From the NCBI RefSeq assembly GCF_018614035.1, contig NZ_JAGGPA010000013.1, positions 23,505-87,504 on the forward strand: DNA of 64,000 nucleotides. The letters run 5' to 3'. A program made the translations under genes and the position numbers. This DNA is from Streptomyces sp. ISL-96 (lineage in GTDB: Bacteria > Actinomycetota > Actinomycetes > Streptomycetales > Streptomycetaceae). The notes under the pieces were generated by a model. That model was not told where the DNA came from and searched no databases. It saw nothing but the letters and a program-made list of their open reading frames with translations. How positions within the stretch are numbered: position 1 is the first letter of the stretch; the number at the start of each line of letters is the position of its first letter. Below, piece by piece: positions 8,586-16,394 of the stretch.

Positions 8586-9392
8586 ATGGCCTCCCGCACA
8601 TCCCCCTCGCGCCCCGTCGGCGCCGTCACCCGCGGGACGACCAACCCGAACCGCCTGCGCCGCATGGACCGCTGGATCGCCGCCGCGCACGGCCCTGAGC
8701 TGCGCCGCAGCGGCGACCCGGTCGCGGTCGACCTCGGGTACGGGGCAGCTCCCTGGACCGCCGTGGAGCTGCTCGGCCGGCTGCGCACCGCGGCGCCCGC
8801 CGCCGAGGTCGTGGGCATCGAGATCGAACCGGCCCGGGTGGCGGCCGCGAAGCCGTACGAGCGCGTGGGTCTCGCCTTCCGGCACGGCGGCTTCGAAGTA
8901 CCCCTGCCCGACAGCCGCCGCCCCGCCCTCATCCGGGCGGCGAATGTGCTGCGCCAGTACGACGAGGGGGAGGTCGCGGCGGTCTGGGAGCGGCTGTGCG
9001 CGCGGCTGGCGCCCGGTGGGCTGCTGGTCGAGGGGACGTGCGACGAGATCGGGCGGCGGCATGTGTGGGTCGCGCTCGGGGCGGAGGGGCCGCGGACGGT
9101 CACCTTCGCGACCCGGCTGGGGTCGCTGGAGCGTCCTTCCGATCTCGCGGAGCGGCTGCCGAAGGCGCTGATCCACCGCAATGTGCCGGGCGAGCCCGTG
9201 CACGCCTTCCTGCGGGACTTCGACCGGGCGTGGGCGGCGGCCGCTCCGTACGCCTCACTCGGCGCCCGGCAGCGCTGGATCAAGGCCGTACGCGATCTGT
9301 CGGCGGACTGGCCGCTGGCGGACGGGGAGCGGCGGTGGCGGCAGGGTGAAGTGACGGTGAACTGGGCCGCTCTCCAGCCGCGGACCGGCTGA
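8586..9392 (+). CDS. Class I SAM-dependent methyltransferase
   Basis: A 268-residue Rossmann-type methyltransferase. The SAM-binding motif I is AVDLGYGAAPWTA, the acidic residue ending strand 2 is in VVGIEIEPARVA, and the APGGLLVEGTCDE segment is the usual post-motif. The substrate is not evident. It is divergent from mshA across about 170 bases. This gene is conserved next to mshA in Streptomyces, but no functional link to mycothiol is shown by the sequence. The ATG at 8586 lacks a strong ribosome-binding site. Confidence 0.88.
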   Translation: MASRTSPSRPVGAVTRGTTNPNRLRRMDRWIAAAHGPELRRSGDPVAVDLGYGAAPWTAVELLGRLRTAAPAAEVVGIEIEPARVAAAKPYERVGLAFRHGGFEVPLPDSRRPALIRAANVLRQYDEGEVAAVWERLCARLAPGGLLVEGTCDEIGRRHVWVALGAEGPRTVTFATRLGSLERPSDLAERLPKALIHRNVPGEPVHAFLRDFDRAWAAAAPYASLGARQRWIKAVRDLSADWPLADGERRWRQGEVTVNWAALQPRTG

Positions 9393-9539
9393 AACCGTTT
9401 TGGATCTTCCCGAATGAGTGGCCGCTGAGGGGAACGTGGCGAGCTGGCCGTTCGTCAGAAACCTGTGGGCGGGCGCCTCTGTCGTTTTCACGGACGGCAT
9501 GGCAGCATCACCGCAGCGCACCTAAGTTACTGACGGTAA

Positions 9540-9560
9540 ATCACATGTGGGCCATGTGAT
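9540..9560. promoter_or_regulatory. Perfect dyad upstream of the NlpC/P60 gene
   Basis: ATCACATG and CATGTGAT form a perfect 8-bp inverted repeat with a five-base spacer, 27 bases before the GTG start at 9587. It could be an operator for a dimeric regulator, or a hairpin in the leader RNA. No c-di-AMP (ydaO) riboswitch pattern, common upstream of other Streptomyces wall hydrolases, was found in this 190-base leader. Confidence 0.5.
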
Positions 9561-9586
9561 GAGGGATCTGGGATCCGGGGGAGCTT

Positions 9587-10636
9587 GTGAACCGACGTCG
9601 CAGCGCCGCGACCGCGATCGCGCTGATCTGTGCCTCGACGGCCTTGACCGTGCTGGGCGCGCCCGGGCAGGCGTACGCCGATCCCAGGCCTCCCAGGAGT
9701 GAGCAGCGCCTCCAGGAGGTGCGCGGCGAGATCGACGCCCTCTACCGCAAGGCGGGGGCGGCCACGGACGCGTACAACCTGGCCGAGGAGCGCGCCGACA
9801 AGCAGTCGGCCGAGATCGTGGCGCTGGCCAAGGAGATCGTCAAGGGCCAGCAGCGGATCGAGGAGCTGAAGAGCAAGGCCGGGGCCGAGGCGCGCGCCCA
9901 GTACCGCAGCGGCGGCCTGCCCCCCGAGGCGCAGATGATGCTCAGCGGCGACCCGCAGCTCTTCCTGGACGGGGCCGGCCGGATCCGCGAGGGCCAGCAG
10001 GCGGCGAAGGGCCTGCTGGGCGAACTGTCGCGGACCCAGGCCGACTTGGAGGCGTACACCCAGGACGCGTCCGCCCAGTGGAGGAAGCTGGAGTCCAGCC
10101 GCAAGAAGAAGGAAGCGGCGAAGAAGGAGATCAAGAAGCAGCTCGCCGCCGCCGAGAAGCTTGAGGCGACGCTGGAGAAGGAGGAGCGCGAGCGGCTCCT
10201 CAAGATGGAGCAGGACGCGGCGTACGAAGCGCAGACCGCCTGGCTCGACTCCGGCGCGCTCAAGGACATCGGCGGCAAGGCGACGAAGGGCGGCGAGGCG
10301 GCTGTCGCGTACGCCACGGCGCAGATCGGCAAGCCGTACGTCTGGGGCGCCGAGGGCCCGGGTTCCTTCGACTGCTCGGGGCTGACGTCGCAGGCGTGGC
10401 TCGCGGGCGGACGCGGCATACCGCGCACGTCGCAGGAGCAGTGGAAGCAGCTGCCGCGCGTCGCCATGAAGGACATACGGCCCGGCGACCTGATCGTCTA
10501 CTTCGACGACGCCAGCCACATCGGGATGTACGTCGGCGACGGCGCGATGGTGCACGCGCCCCGTCCCGGCCGGGACGTCACGATAGCGGGGGCCGGCTCG
10601 ATGCCGATCCTGGGCGTCGTACGCCCGGACAAGTAG
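9587..10636 (+). CDS. Secreted NlpC/P60 (C40) peptidoglycan hydrolase
   Basis: Wall-lytic cysteine peptidase that cuts peptide stems of peptidoglycan. The 349-residue product has a signal peptide (about 1-31, cleavage near AYA-DP), a long charged coiled coil (about 38-215), and a C-terminal NlpC/P60 domain. Catalytic residues are visible: Cys in FDCSGL, His in ASHIGMY, and the third polar residue region HAPRPG. The coiled-coil plus C40 layout is that of the RipA/SCO4202-type Streptomyces hydrolases. The GTG start follows GGGGGAG. It is preceded by a perfect dyad (9540-9560). Confidence 0.93.
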   Translation: MNRRRSAATAIALICASTALTVLGAPGQAYADPRPPRSEQRLQEVRGEIDALYRKAGAATDAYNLAEERADKQSAEIVALAKEIVKGQQRIEELKSKAGAEARAQYRSGGLPPEAQMMLSGDPQLFLDGAGRIREGQQAAKGLLGELSRTQADLEAYTQDASAQWRKLESSRKKKEAAKKEIKKQLAAAEKLEATLEKEERERLLKMEQDAAYEAQTAWLDSGALKDIGGKATKGGEAAVAYATAQIGKPYVWGAEGPGSFDCSGLTSQAWLAGGRGIPRTSQEQWKQLPRVAMKDIRPGDLIVYFDDASHIGMYVGDGAMVHAPRPGRDVTIAGAGSMPILGVVRPDK

Positions 10637-10961
10637 ATCCGGACCTGCGGGACGAGCCCTTCCGGGCGGACGTGCCGGCCGGCCCTTCCGGGCGGGCGTG
10701 CCGGGCGGACCGGTGGGGCGGGCGAGGGCCGGTCGTGAGCGGGGCTCGGGCGGCTGTACGGGTGATCCGGGGCGTGATGTTCGTCATGGCCCGGCACCCC
10801 GCCGATCACGCCGGATGCGTTGCGGGAAGCGGCAATATGACCCCGGCGGCTTTTCGAACGGCATTCCGTTGGGGCGCCGGGTAACGCTATGGTCCCCGTT
10901 TGGCGGAACGTCGATCGTCGTGCCGCCGCACCCTCGGGGGGAGGGAAGGAAACCGAAACCG
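10637..10961. other. Intergenic region with promoter-like hexamer and short tandem repeat
   Basis: This 325-base gap holds no convincing gene. Near its left end a 22-base unit beginning CCCTTCCGGGCGG occurs twice with a 26-base period (10657-10678 and 10683-10704, one difference). At 10888-10893 TATGGT, with TTCCGT 18 bases upstream, resembles a housekeeping promoter for the phosphatase gene that follows. Confidence 0.4.
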
Positions 10962-12302
10962 ATGCCCGTACCCGTACCGCGGCAGCGTGTGAGTCCGGCC
11001 GTGGAAAGCGGTCAGGCCGCCGTCCTGCCGAAACAGCAGGTCGGGAGCAGCATGGAGTCCGCAGCAGCCACAGCACCCCCGGCAGCCACGGCCCCCGCCG
11101 CCCCGGCCGCCCCCGTCGTGTCCGCGAACAGCACCGACCTCACCCTGCTGGTGATCGAGGACGATCCGGCGGGGACGTTCACCGTCCCGTCGCTGCTCGA
11201 CACCGCCGGCACCCGTGTCCGTATCCGCACCGCCCGCAACCTCACCGAGGCCGAGCGGCTGCTCACGGACGACGTGCACTGCATCCTGCTCGACCTGACC
11301 CTGCCCAGCCCCTCCGGCGAGGACGGCGACGAGCTGGCCACCCTGCGGCACGTGCTGCGCCTCGCGCCCCGGCACCCCGTCCTGGCGCTGACCGCCGAGG
11401 CCGACGCCGAGCGGGCCGCCGAGGCGGTGCGCGTCGGCGCGCAGGACTACCTCTTCCGCGACGAGCTCGACGGGCGCCAGCTCAGCCGCGCCATCCGGTA
11501 CGCGGTCGAGCGCAAGCGCGCCGACACCGCGCAGCACAAGCTGGCCGAGTCGCGGCTGCGCGCCCAGGAGAACGCCCGCCTGGAGCGCGGTCTGCTGCCC
11601 ACACCGCTGCTGGAGGGATCGAACCTGCGCTTCGCCTCCCGCTACCGGCCGGGGCGCTCGCGCGCCCTCCTCGGCGGGGACTTCTACGACACGGTCCGCA
11701 CCTCCGACGGCACGGTCCACGCGATGATCGGCGACGTCTGCGGCCACGGCCCGGACGAGGCCGCCCTCGGCGTCGAGCTGCGCATCGCGTGGCGGGCCCT
11801 GACGTTCGCCGGACTGTGCGGCGACGAGCTGCTCTCCACGCTCCAGCAGGTCCTGGAGCACGAGCGGGAGAGCGAGGAGATCTTCGCGACGCTCTGCACG
11901 GTCGACATCGCGCCGGACGGACGGCGGGCCGGGCTGTGCCTGGCCGGCCACCCGGCGCCGCTGATAGCCCGCCAGGGCAGGGCCGCGCAGCTTCTTCCGT
12001 ACGAGGACGGGGGCCCCGCGCTCGGCCTGCTGCCGCGAGCCCGGTGGTCGCGCCGGCAGGTCGAACTGGGCGGCTCCTGGAGCCTGATGATGTACACGGA
12101 CGGCCTGATCGAGGGCCGCGTCGGCCCGCCCGGGTCGAAGCAGCGGCTGGGTCAGGACGGGATGGTCGACATGATCAACCGGCAGCTGACGGCCGGGCTC
12201 ACCGGCGAGGCCCTGCTGGAGGCCGCGGTCAACGAGGCACGGGACCTCAACGGCGGCGAACTGACCGACGACGTGGCGCTGCTGCTCCTGGACCGCGGCT
12301 GA
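10962..12302 (+). CDS. Receiver-PP2C (SpoIIE-type) protein phosphatase
   Basis: A 446-residue regulator: a Pro/Ala-rich N-terminus, a response-regulator receiver domain (about residues 60-180, LLVIEDD acidic pocket and phospho-acceptor Asp in LLDLTLP), a coiled linker, then a SpoIIE/RsbU-type PP2C phosphatase with GGDFYD, GDVCGHGPDEA and ELTDDVALLLL metal-ligand motifs. Such proteins dephosphorylate anti-sigma antagonists in response to a kinase, here one encoded elsewhere. It matches the SCO4201 type. The ATG at 10962 has AAGGA upstream; the open frame extends another 88 codons without family support. Confidence 0.92.
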   Translation: MPVPVPRQRVSPAVESGQAAVLPKQQVGSSMESAAATAPPAATAPAAPAAPVVSANSTDLTLLVIEDDPAGTFTVPSLLDTAGTRVRIRTARNLTEAERLLTDDVHCILLDLTLPSPSGEDGDELATLRHVLRLAPRHPVLALTAEADAERAAEAVRVGAQDYLFRDELDGRQLSRAIRYAVERKRADTAQHKLAESRLRAQENARLERGLLPTPLLEGSNLRFASRYRPGRSRALLGGDFYDTVRTSDGTVHAMIGDVCGHGPDEAALGVELRIAWRALTFAGLCGDELLSTLQQVLEHERESEEIFATLCTVDIAPDGRRAGLCLAGHPAPLIARQGRAAQLLPYEDGGPALGLLPRARWSRRQVELGGSWSLMMYTDGLIEGRVGPPGSKQRLGQDGMVDMINRQLTAGLTGEALLEAAVNEARDLNGGELTDDVALLLLDRG

Positions 12303-12355
12303 GCAGCGGCCGAGCAGCGCCGCCGCCGCGGCCTGTGAACCGTCCGGGGCAGCGT

Positions 12356-12703
12356 TCAGCGCCCGCCGTTGTACGGCCCGTACGGACCGTCGCTGCTGCT
12401 GCCGCCGCCCTTGCGGCCGCCACCGCCGCCGCCACCCGAGACCTGCTTGATCGCGGGCCGTACGTCGACCATGAAGACGATGGTCGCGACCAGACCGGCG
12501 ATCTGCAGGAACAGCATCGGGACGAACAGGTTCACGGCGACCGTGACACCCAGAAGGACCAGCCAGAAGACCTTGGTCTGCTTGTCGGTGGCACGGTACG
12601 CGTCCTCGCGGGCCGTCGCGGCGAAGAACAGCGCCACCACGGCGAGGATGAGCATGGCGAGGTTGAGCAACGACAACAGAGTGCCGAATGCCTGGAGCAA
12701 CAT
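12356..12703 (-). CDS. DUF2516 family membrane protein
   Basis: A 115-residue protein with three or so hydrophobic segments (about residues 8-30, 46-65, 66-82) and a Gly-run then Ser/Gly/Tyr tail that is probably cytoplasmic and disordered. This is the actinobacterial DUF2516 pattern. Function is unknown. I take the ATG giving MLLQAFG, eight bases after AGGCGG; a GTG three codons upstream is the alternative. It is convergent with the phosphatase gene and is the last in the leftward group with the HbhA-like and XRE genes. Confidence 0.85.
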   Translation of the reverse strand: MLLQAFGTLLSLLNLAMLILAVVALFFAATAREDAYRATDKQTKVFWLVLLGVTVAVNLFVPMLFLQIAGLVATIVFMVDVRPAIKQVSGGGGGGGRKGGGSSSDGPYGPYNGGR

Positions 12704-12803
12704 GCTGTACACCGCCTAGAGAGTGGATGAGCGCCTCGCGGCCAAGGTACCCGGACAACGTGCCGGACACCCATAAAGGTGCCCGGCGCGCGCCCGCCCT
12801 ACG

Positions 12804-13379
12804 TCACTTCTCGGCTGCCGGCGTGGCCTTCTTGGCCGGCGCCTTGCGGGCGGGAGGCGTCTTCGTCGCCGGAGCGGCCTTGGCCTCGGCGGCCTTCGGC
12901 TCGTCCGCCTTCTTCTGCGGCTCCGGGTCGGGCTCCACGGCGACGGCGATCTCGTTGATCTCCTCGGCCGCGTCGCCGCGCCACGCCCTCACGCTCTGCT
13001 CGCCGTGCTCGGCGACCTTCTCGTACGCCTCGCGCGCCTTGACCGCGTACTCGGCCGCCACACCCACGCTCCGCAGCGCGAGGTCCTGGGCCTGCTCGCC
13101 CAGCTTCTTCACGTCGGTGTCGAGCGTGCCGAGCACCTCGGTGACCTTCGCCTGAACGGTGGCCTGGGCCTCCTTGGCCCGGATGGTCACCTTCTCCTGG
13201 ACGGCCTTGGGGTCGGTGTTGCGCACGGCGTCGATACGCGCCGGCGCCTCGGAGCGCAGCTGCTCGATCAGCGCCGGCACCTTCTTCGCCTGCTGTACGG
13301 CGAGGTCCGCGGTGCCGGCCGCGAAGTAGAGGGGGGTCGGGTCGGTGAGGGTCTTACGCAGGTCATCGGTGATGGCCAT
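12804..13379 (-). CDS. HbhA-like (heparin-binding hemagglutinin-type) protein
   Basis: A 191-residue helical protein: a coiled-coil N-terminal two-thirds beginning AITDDLRKTLTDPTPLY, then a Lys/Ala/Pro-rich tail (KTPPARKAPAKKATPA) like the heparin-binding tail of mycobacterial HbhA. There is no signal peptide. In saprophytic actinomycetes the role is unclear; tail-mediated binding to polyanions such as DNA or wall polymers is plausible. GGGAGGA precedes the ATG. It lies 25 bases after the XRE regulator gene, so it is very likely co-transcribed and controlled by it. Confidence 0.88.
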   Translation of the reverse strand: MAITDDLRKTLTDPTPLYFAAGTADLAVQQAKKVPALIEQLRSEAPARIDAVRNTDPKAVQEKVTIRAKEAQATVQAKVTEVLGTLDTDVKKLGEQAQDLALRSVGVAAEYAVKAREAYEKVAEHGEQSVRAWRGDAAEEINEIAVAVEPDPEPQKKADEPKAAEAKAAPATKTPPARKAPAKKATPAAEK

Positions 13380-13404
13380 GACTGTGGTCCTCCCGGATCT
13401 CAGT

Positions 13405-13851
13405 TCACTGTGAGGGTGATGTACCGGCATCACTGCCGTCGGCCTTGCGGGGCCCGTCAGCAGAGGCGTCCGTCTCAGCGTCCGTCGTGACGTCCGCTTC
13501 GGCGTCCGTCGCGTTCTCCTTACGGAACGACTCGTAGATCTGCAGCAGCACCTGCTTCTGCCGCTCGTTGATCGACGGGTCGGCGAGGATGACGGCACGC
13601 GTCTCCAGCGCCTCGCGCTCCCGCTCGTCGAGGATCCCGGCCTGGACGTACAGCGTCTCGGCGGAGATCCGCAGCGCCTTCGCAAGCTGCTGCAGGATCT
13701 CCGCGCTCGGCTTGCGCAGGCCGCGCTCGATCTGGCTGAGGTACGGATTGGACACCCCGGCGGCGTCGGCGAGCTGCCGCAGCGACAGCTGCGCGTTGCG
13801 CCGCTGCTCGCGCAGATACTCGCCGAGATTGCCGACGTTGAGTGATGCCAT
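13405..13851 (-). CDS. XRE family transcriptional regulator
   Basis: A 148-residue DNA-binding protein. The N-terminal HTH covers about residues 8-62, with LSLRQLADAAGVSNPYLSQIERG as the helix-turn-helix. A helical middle (ILDEREREALETRAVILAD) follows, and the C-terminal 35 residues are acidic. It is conserved directly upstream of the HbhA-like gene in Streptomyces. The start giving ASLNVGNLGEYL is chosen by family resemblance; an ATG six codons earlier is possible. A perfect 12-bp palindrome lies about 28 bases upstream and is the obvious autoregulatory operator. Confidence 0.9.
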   Translation of the reverse strand: MASLNVGNLGEYLREQRRNAQLSLRQLADAAGVSNPYLSQIERGLRKPSAEILQQLAKALRISAETLYVQAGILDEREREALETRAVILADPSINERQKQVLLQIYESFRKENATDAEADVTTDAETDASADGPRKADGSDAGTSPSQ

Positions 13852-13878
13852 GTCCCGATTGTGCGCCATCGGTGCTAA

Positions 13879-13904
13879 CTATTGCAAGCGACCGCTTGCA
13901 ATAG
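13879..13904. promoter_or_regulatory. Perfect 12-bp palindromic operator
   Basis: CTATTGCAAGCG and its exact complement flank a two-base spacer (AC). It lies immediately upstream of the XRE regulator gene. Its length, symmetry and place suggest the binding site of that regulator, giving autoregulation of the XRE-hbhA-DUF2516 group. Confidence 0.75.
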
Positions 13905-14225
13905 TGTTCCGTGTCGCACGCGTGCGATCACCTCCGACTGTCCGGTTTGTCCGTTCTCAGCAGATGTGGCGAGTCCCAGTGGTTCTGGCGAACGACCTGG
14001 CGGAGTCCCGACAAAGCTGGCCGGCTGGTGTCCTGTCGCGCTGAAGCTGTCGGATTCCCACTCGTTCTCGTTCGTACTGCCGGATTCTCTTTCGTGGCGC
14101 TCTGAGCGGCTGTCCGCTCTCACTCCAGTGGCTGGTCAGGGCTCCTTTGGATCAAAATCCAAGTGCGTACGAGCTGGTTCGCACTCGTATACTCGTGCGA
14201 GCTCATGGAGGGGGAGGTGGAGACA
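13905..14225. other. Intergenic region with promoter elements for the DIP1984-family gene
   Basis: No gene is supported here. A 6-bp dyad TTGGAT-CAAA-ATCCAA lies at 14147-14162. TATACT at 14188-14193 is a good -10 hexamer without a clear -35. A strong purine-rich ribosome-binding stretch (GGAGGGGGAGGTGGAG) runs to the GTG at 14226. The middle of the region is pyrimidine-rich with repeated CTCGTTC words. Confidence 0.45.
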
Positions 14226-14696
14226 GTGAAGCTTGCTGAGGCACTGGCAGAACGTGCGGAAGCGACGCGCCGTGTAGAACAGTTGCGAGCGCGCGTCGTC
14301 AGCAGTGCGCGGTACCAGGAGGGGGAGGTGCCCGCCGAGGATGCCGCCCAGTTGTTGGCTGAGGCCGGTGAGGTGCTGAGCGCTCTGGAAACGTTGATCC
14401 GGCGGATCAACCGGACCAATGCCACCGTGGAGATGGGTCCCGACGGCACGCTCACCGATGCCCTCGCACGCCGGGATGTCCTGCGGTTGCGTCACTCTGT
14501 GGTCACTGCGGCGGCGGACGCGGCGGCGGGTAGCAGCGAGCGGGGATACGGCCGGCAACTCCGATCCGAGCTGATGATGCTTTCCGCGCTTCCGGTCGCG
14601 GAACTGCGTGGTCAGGCGGATGTTCTCGCGCGGGAGATCCGCGAGGTCGATGTGCGGATCCAGCGTACGAACTGGGAGGTGGATCTGCTGGACTGA
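14226..14696 (+). CDS. DIP1984 family protein
   Basis: A 156-residue cytoplasmic helical protein matching the DIP1984/septicolysin-like family: N-terminal KLAEALAERAE, then the hallmark ETLIRRINRTNA and TLTDALARRDVLRLRH segments, and a C-terminal REVDVRIQRTNWEVDL. Two long coiled-coil helices are predicted. The molecular role is unknown. The GTG at 14226 is chosen because it follows GGGGAGGTGGAGA and starts exactly at the family N-terminus. Codon use is less extremely GC-rich than the core genes, in keeping with an accessory patch. A hairpin overlaps its stop. Confidence 0.88.
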   Translation: MKLAEALAERAEATRRVEQLRARVVSSARYQEGEVPAEDAAQLLAEAGEVLSALETLIRRINRTNATVEMGPDGTLTDALARRDVLRLRHSVVTAAADAAAGSSERGYGRQLRSELMMLSALPVAELRGQADVLAREIREVDVRIQRTNWEVDLLD

Positions 14697-14708
14697 GTAG
14701 TCCAGCAG
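14685..14708 (+). terminator. Hairpin overlapping the DIP1984-family stop codon
   Basis: CTGCTGGACT and AGTCCAGCAG form a perfect 10-bp stem with a GAGT loop that includes the stop codon. No T-run follows. It may be a terminator, or the 5' stem of the structured element that comes next. Confidence 0.5.
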
Positions 14709-14830
14709 GCGGGGACGATGTGGAGCAGGTAGCAGCTTCGGAGGCGTGCACACACCGAGGGCCGGCGGTTTTCCAGCCCACTCCTGGCGCGTGAAGAGCA
14801 ACGCGGGGGTTCGACTCCCCATCAACAGTG
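14697..14830 (+). ncRNA. Candidate structured RNA with tRNA-like arms
   Basis: The stretch folds into successive arms on the plus strand: a D-arm-like GAGC/GCTT stem with loop AGGTAGCA (14723-14738), a CGG/CCG hairpin (14739-14757), CCAG/CTGG with a seven-base loop (14773-14787), CGCGT/ACGCG (14788-14805), and a T-arm-like GGGG-TTCGACT-CCCC (14806-14820). No acceptor stem can be formed, since TGTTGAT complementary to the bases after the T arm is absent. It could be a tRNA-mimicking Y-RNA-like molecule, or a decayed tRNA or attachment-site remnant. No Ro-family gene is in the window. Confidence 0.3.
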
Positions 14831-14973
14831 CAGCTCAGCACGGCGTACAGGTAAAGGTGCACATCGCACAGCACATCACCACGTGCAGATCCGAAGCGGT
14901 GAGGGCGGGTTCGGGGCTTTCCACATCGCAGCACCATGGACGACGGCGATCCGAGCGCAACGGGGGCATGCGA

Positions 14974-15390
14974 ATGGCTGATCCGTACATCACTCTCAAC
15001 GAGCTCGCCCAGGAGCTTCGGCCGATGTCACAGGGCATCGAGTGGTTCGAGAGTCTCTCCGCTGAAGAGCAGTCCACCACCCTGCGCCTCCTGTCACATT
15101 TCTGCATTCAGGCCCGCGCCACCACCGAGGACGGCCCGGAAAGTATCCGACGTGCCGGACTTCGCGCCACGCACACACCGGCGGTTCTGATCGCACGAGG
15201 GCGGATCGACCAGCAACTCGGGAAGATCGTCAGCCTCACCCCCCACGACGAGCGCCTCAAGTCATTCCGGCTGCTGATCGCGGTGCTGGCCGTCGCCGAC
15301 GGACGTCGACGGGAGCGCTTCTGCTCCGACGGTTGCAGCCACGAATGGCATCGCCTGTCTGTCGACACCCTTGCCGAAACGCTGACCTGA
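14974..15390 (+). CDS. DUF5958 family protein
   Basis: A 138-residue soluble protein with the DUF5958 pattern: ITLNELAQELRPMSQGIEWF, then FCIQARATTEDGPESIRRAGL and a THTPAVLI segment. A C-terminal FCSDGCSHEWH cluster with two cysteines and two histidines could bind zinc. These proteins are common orphan genes in Streptomyces accessory regions, with unknown function. The ATG at 14974 sits seven bases after GGGGG; an ATG two codons earlier is equally open. It is convergent with the DUF4240 gene. Confidence 0.82.
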   Translation: MADPYITLNELAQELRPMSQGIEWFESLSAEEQSTTLRLLSHFCIQARATTEDGPESIRRAGLRATHTPAVLIARGRIDQQLGKIVSLTPHDERLKSFRLLIAVLAVADGRRRERFCSDGCSHEWHRLSVDTLAETLT

Positions 15391-15406
15391 TTCCGCGCTG
15401 CCGCCC

Positions 15407-15997
15407 CTACCGGGCCAGCGGCCGCAGGGGAAACATCGCGCTCAGCCGCGGCAGTTTGCGCGCCGCCTCGGCTTCGCTCCGCACGTCCCACTGCTCGCCG
15501 AGCGGCCCTCGGCTACGCCCCACATCGTCCTGCTCGGCTTCGATGGCTTCATAGAAGGCGTCGCCGCAGTCGTCGATGCCGGTGAGGAGCCCGTACGCCT
15601 CCATGGCGACGTAGTCGAGGGACTCCCACTCGGGCCAGTCGTCGTTCCAGAGCTCGCGGGGGCGAGCCACCAGGCACTGGACCTCAGGGGTGTCGGCCAG
15701 AGCGTCGGGATCGGCCTCTGCCCGAGAAAAGGCGTTCCGGCCTAGCCCCACCATCCACAGGCCGAAGTAGCAGAACCCGTCGTCCGAACACCAGCCGCCG
15801 AAGATCCGCTCCGCCGCAGCCCATAGATCCCAGGTGAAGGCTACGAGCGTCACTTCGTCCAGGCGAACCTGGAACTGCACGATCTCTGTCAGCGGCCTCC
15901 GCGACAACTCGTCACGCAACCAAGCCAGCCGTTCGTCCCGGCCCCGCGCCTGCCGTCGGCACTCTTCGATGAGCTTCCAGAAGGAATCGATGTCCAC
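15407..15997 (-). CDS. DUF4240 domain-containing protein
   Basis: A 196-residue protein of the DUF4240 family, starting DIDSFWKLIEECRRQ and continuing LWAAAERIFGGWCSDDGFCYFGLWMVGLGR, which is the core of the domain. A second part (about 130-170) contains LDYVAMEAYGLLTG. DUF4240 proteins are small cytoplasmic proteins often found in toxin-immunity or polymorphic neighbourhoods, but no partner is visible here. The start is a GTG. The gene ends 17 bases from the convergent DUF5958 stop. Confidence 0.85.
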   Translation of the reverse strand: MDIDSFWKLIEECRRQARGRDERLAWLRDELSRRPLTEIVQFQVRLDEVTLVAFTWDLWAAAERIFGGWCSDDGFCYFGLWMVGLGRNAFSRAEADPDALADTPEVQCLVARPRELWNDDWPEWESLDYVAMEAYGLLTGIDDCGDAFYEAIEAEQDDVGRSRGPLGEQWDVRSEAEAARKLPRLSAMFPLRPLAR

Positions 15998-16054
15998 GAC
16001 GGCACTGTGCCAGGCACCTCTGACACCGCGTGGTCGGCGAACTATGTTCGAGCA

Positions 16055-16321
16055 GTGGAGAACGCGGAGATCATCATCAAGCTCAACCCTGATGAGGCCA
16101 TGGTCCTGTCCGATTGGCTGGAGAGGGTGCAGATGACGGACCTCAGCCGTCTCGTCGACGATGAGGCAGTCTGGGCACCGATTCGCAGGCTGGCCGGCAC
16201 GCTCGACAAGTCCCTGCCGGGGATCTTCGCGGCGGACTACGGCGAACGCCTGTCTTCGGCACGTCGCAGGCTTCGACCCGCCTCAGGCGATGCCGCCAAT
16301 GATCACGCAACCTCTGACTGA
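16055..16321 (+). CDS. Conserved small hypothetical protein
   Basis: An 88-residue helical protein beginning ENAEIIIKLNPDEAMVLSDWLERVQ, a pattern frequent among small Streptomyces proteins, followed by LVDDEAVWAPIRRLAGTLD. It is charged, soluble and without cysteines. The GTG at 16055 is chosen because TATGTT lies ten bases upstream, which fits a leaderless start; an ATG at 16007 would add 16 residues. It is divergent from the DUF4240 gene. Function is unknown. Confidence 0.65.
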   Translation: MENAEIIIKLNPDEAMVLSDWLERVQMTDLSRLVDDEAVWAPIRRLAGTLDKSLPGIFAADYGERLSSARRRLRPASGDAANDHATSD

Positions 16322-16394
16322 GCTGGCTCGCAGCATCACTCACTTGAGGGGTTTCATCCCAAAACTTCTGGTGGATTCCCATTGATTCTGGACA

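Noticed and set aside
9393-9586. A c-di-AMP (ydaO-type) riboswitch before the NlpC/P60 gene
   Set aside because: None of the conserved ydaO sequence blocks is visible. Only a short dyad is present.
13875-14123. An 82-codon minus-strand frame upstream of the DIP1984-family gene
   Set aside because: It is Ser/Arg/Glu-rich without conserved features, has no ribosome-binding site, and overlaps a palindromic operator.
14800-14830. A complete tRNA gene at the T-arm-like sequence
   Set aside because: No acceptor stem can be formed and no standard anticodon arm is found at the right spacing.
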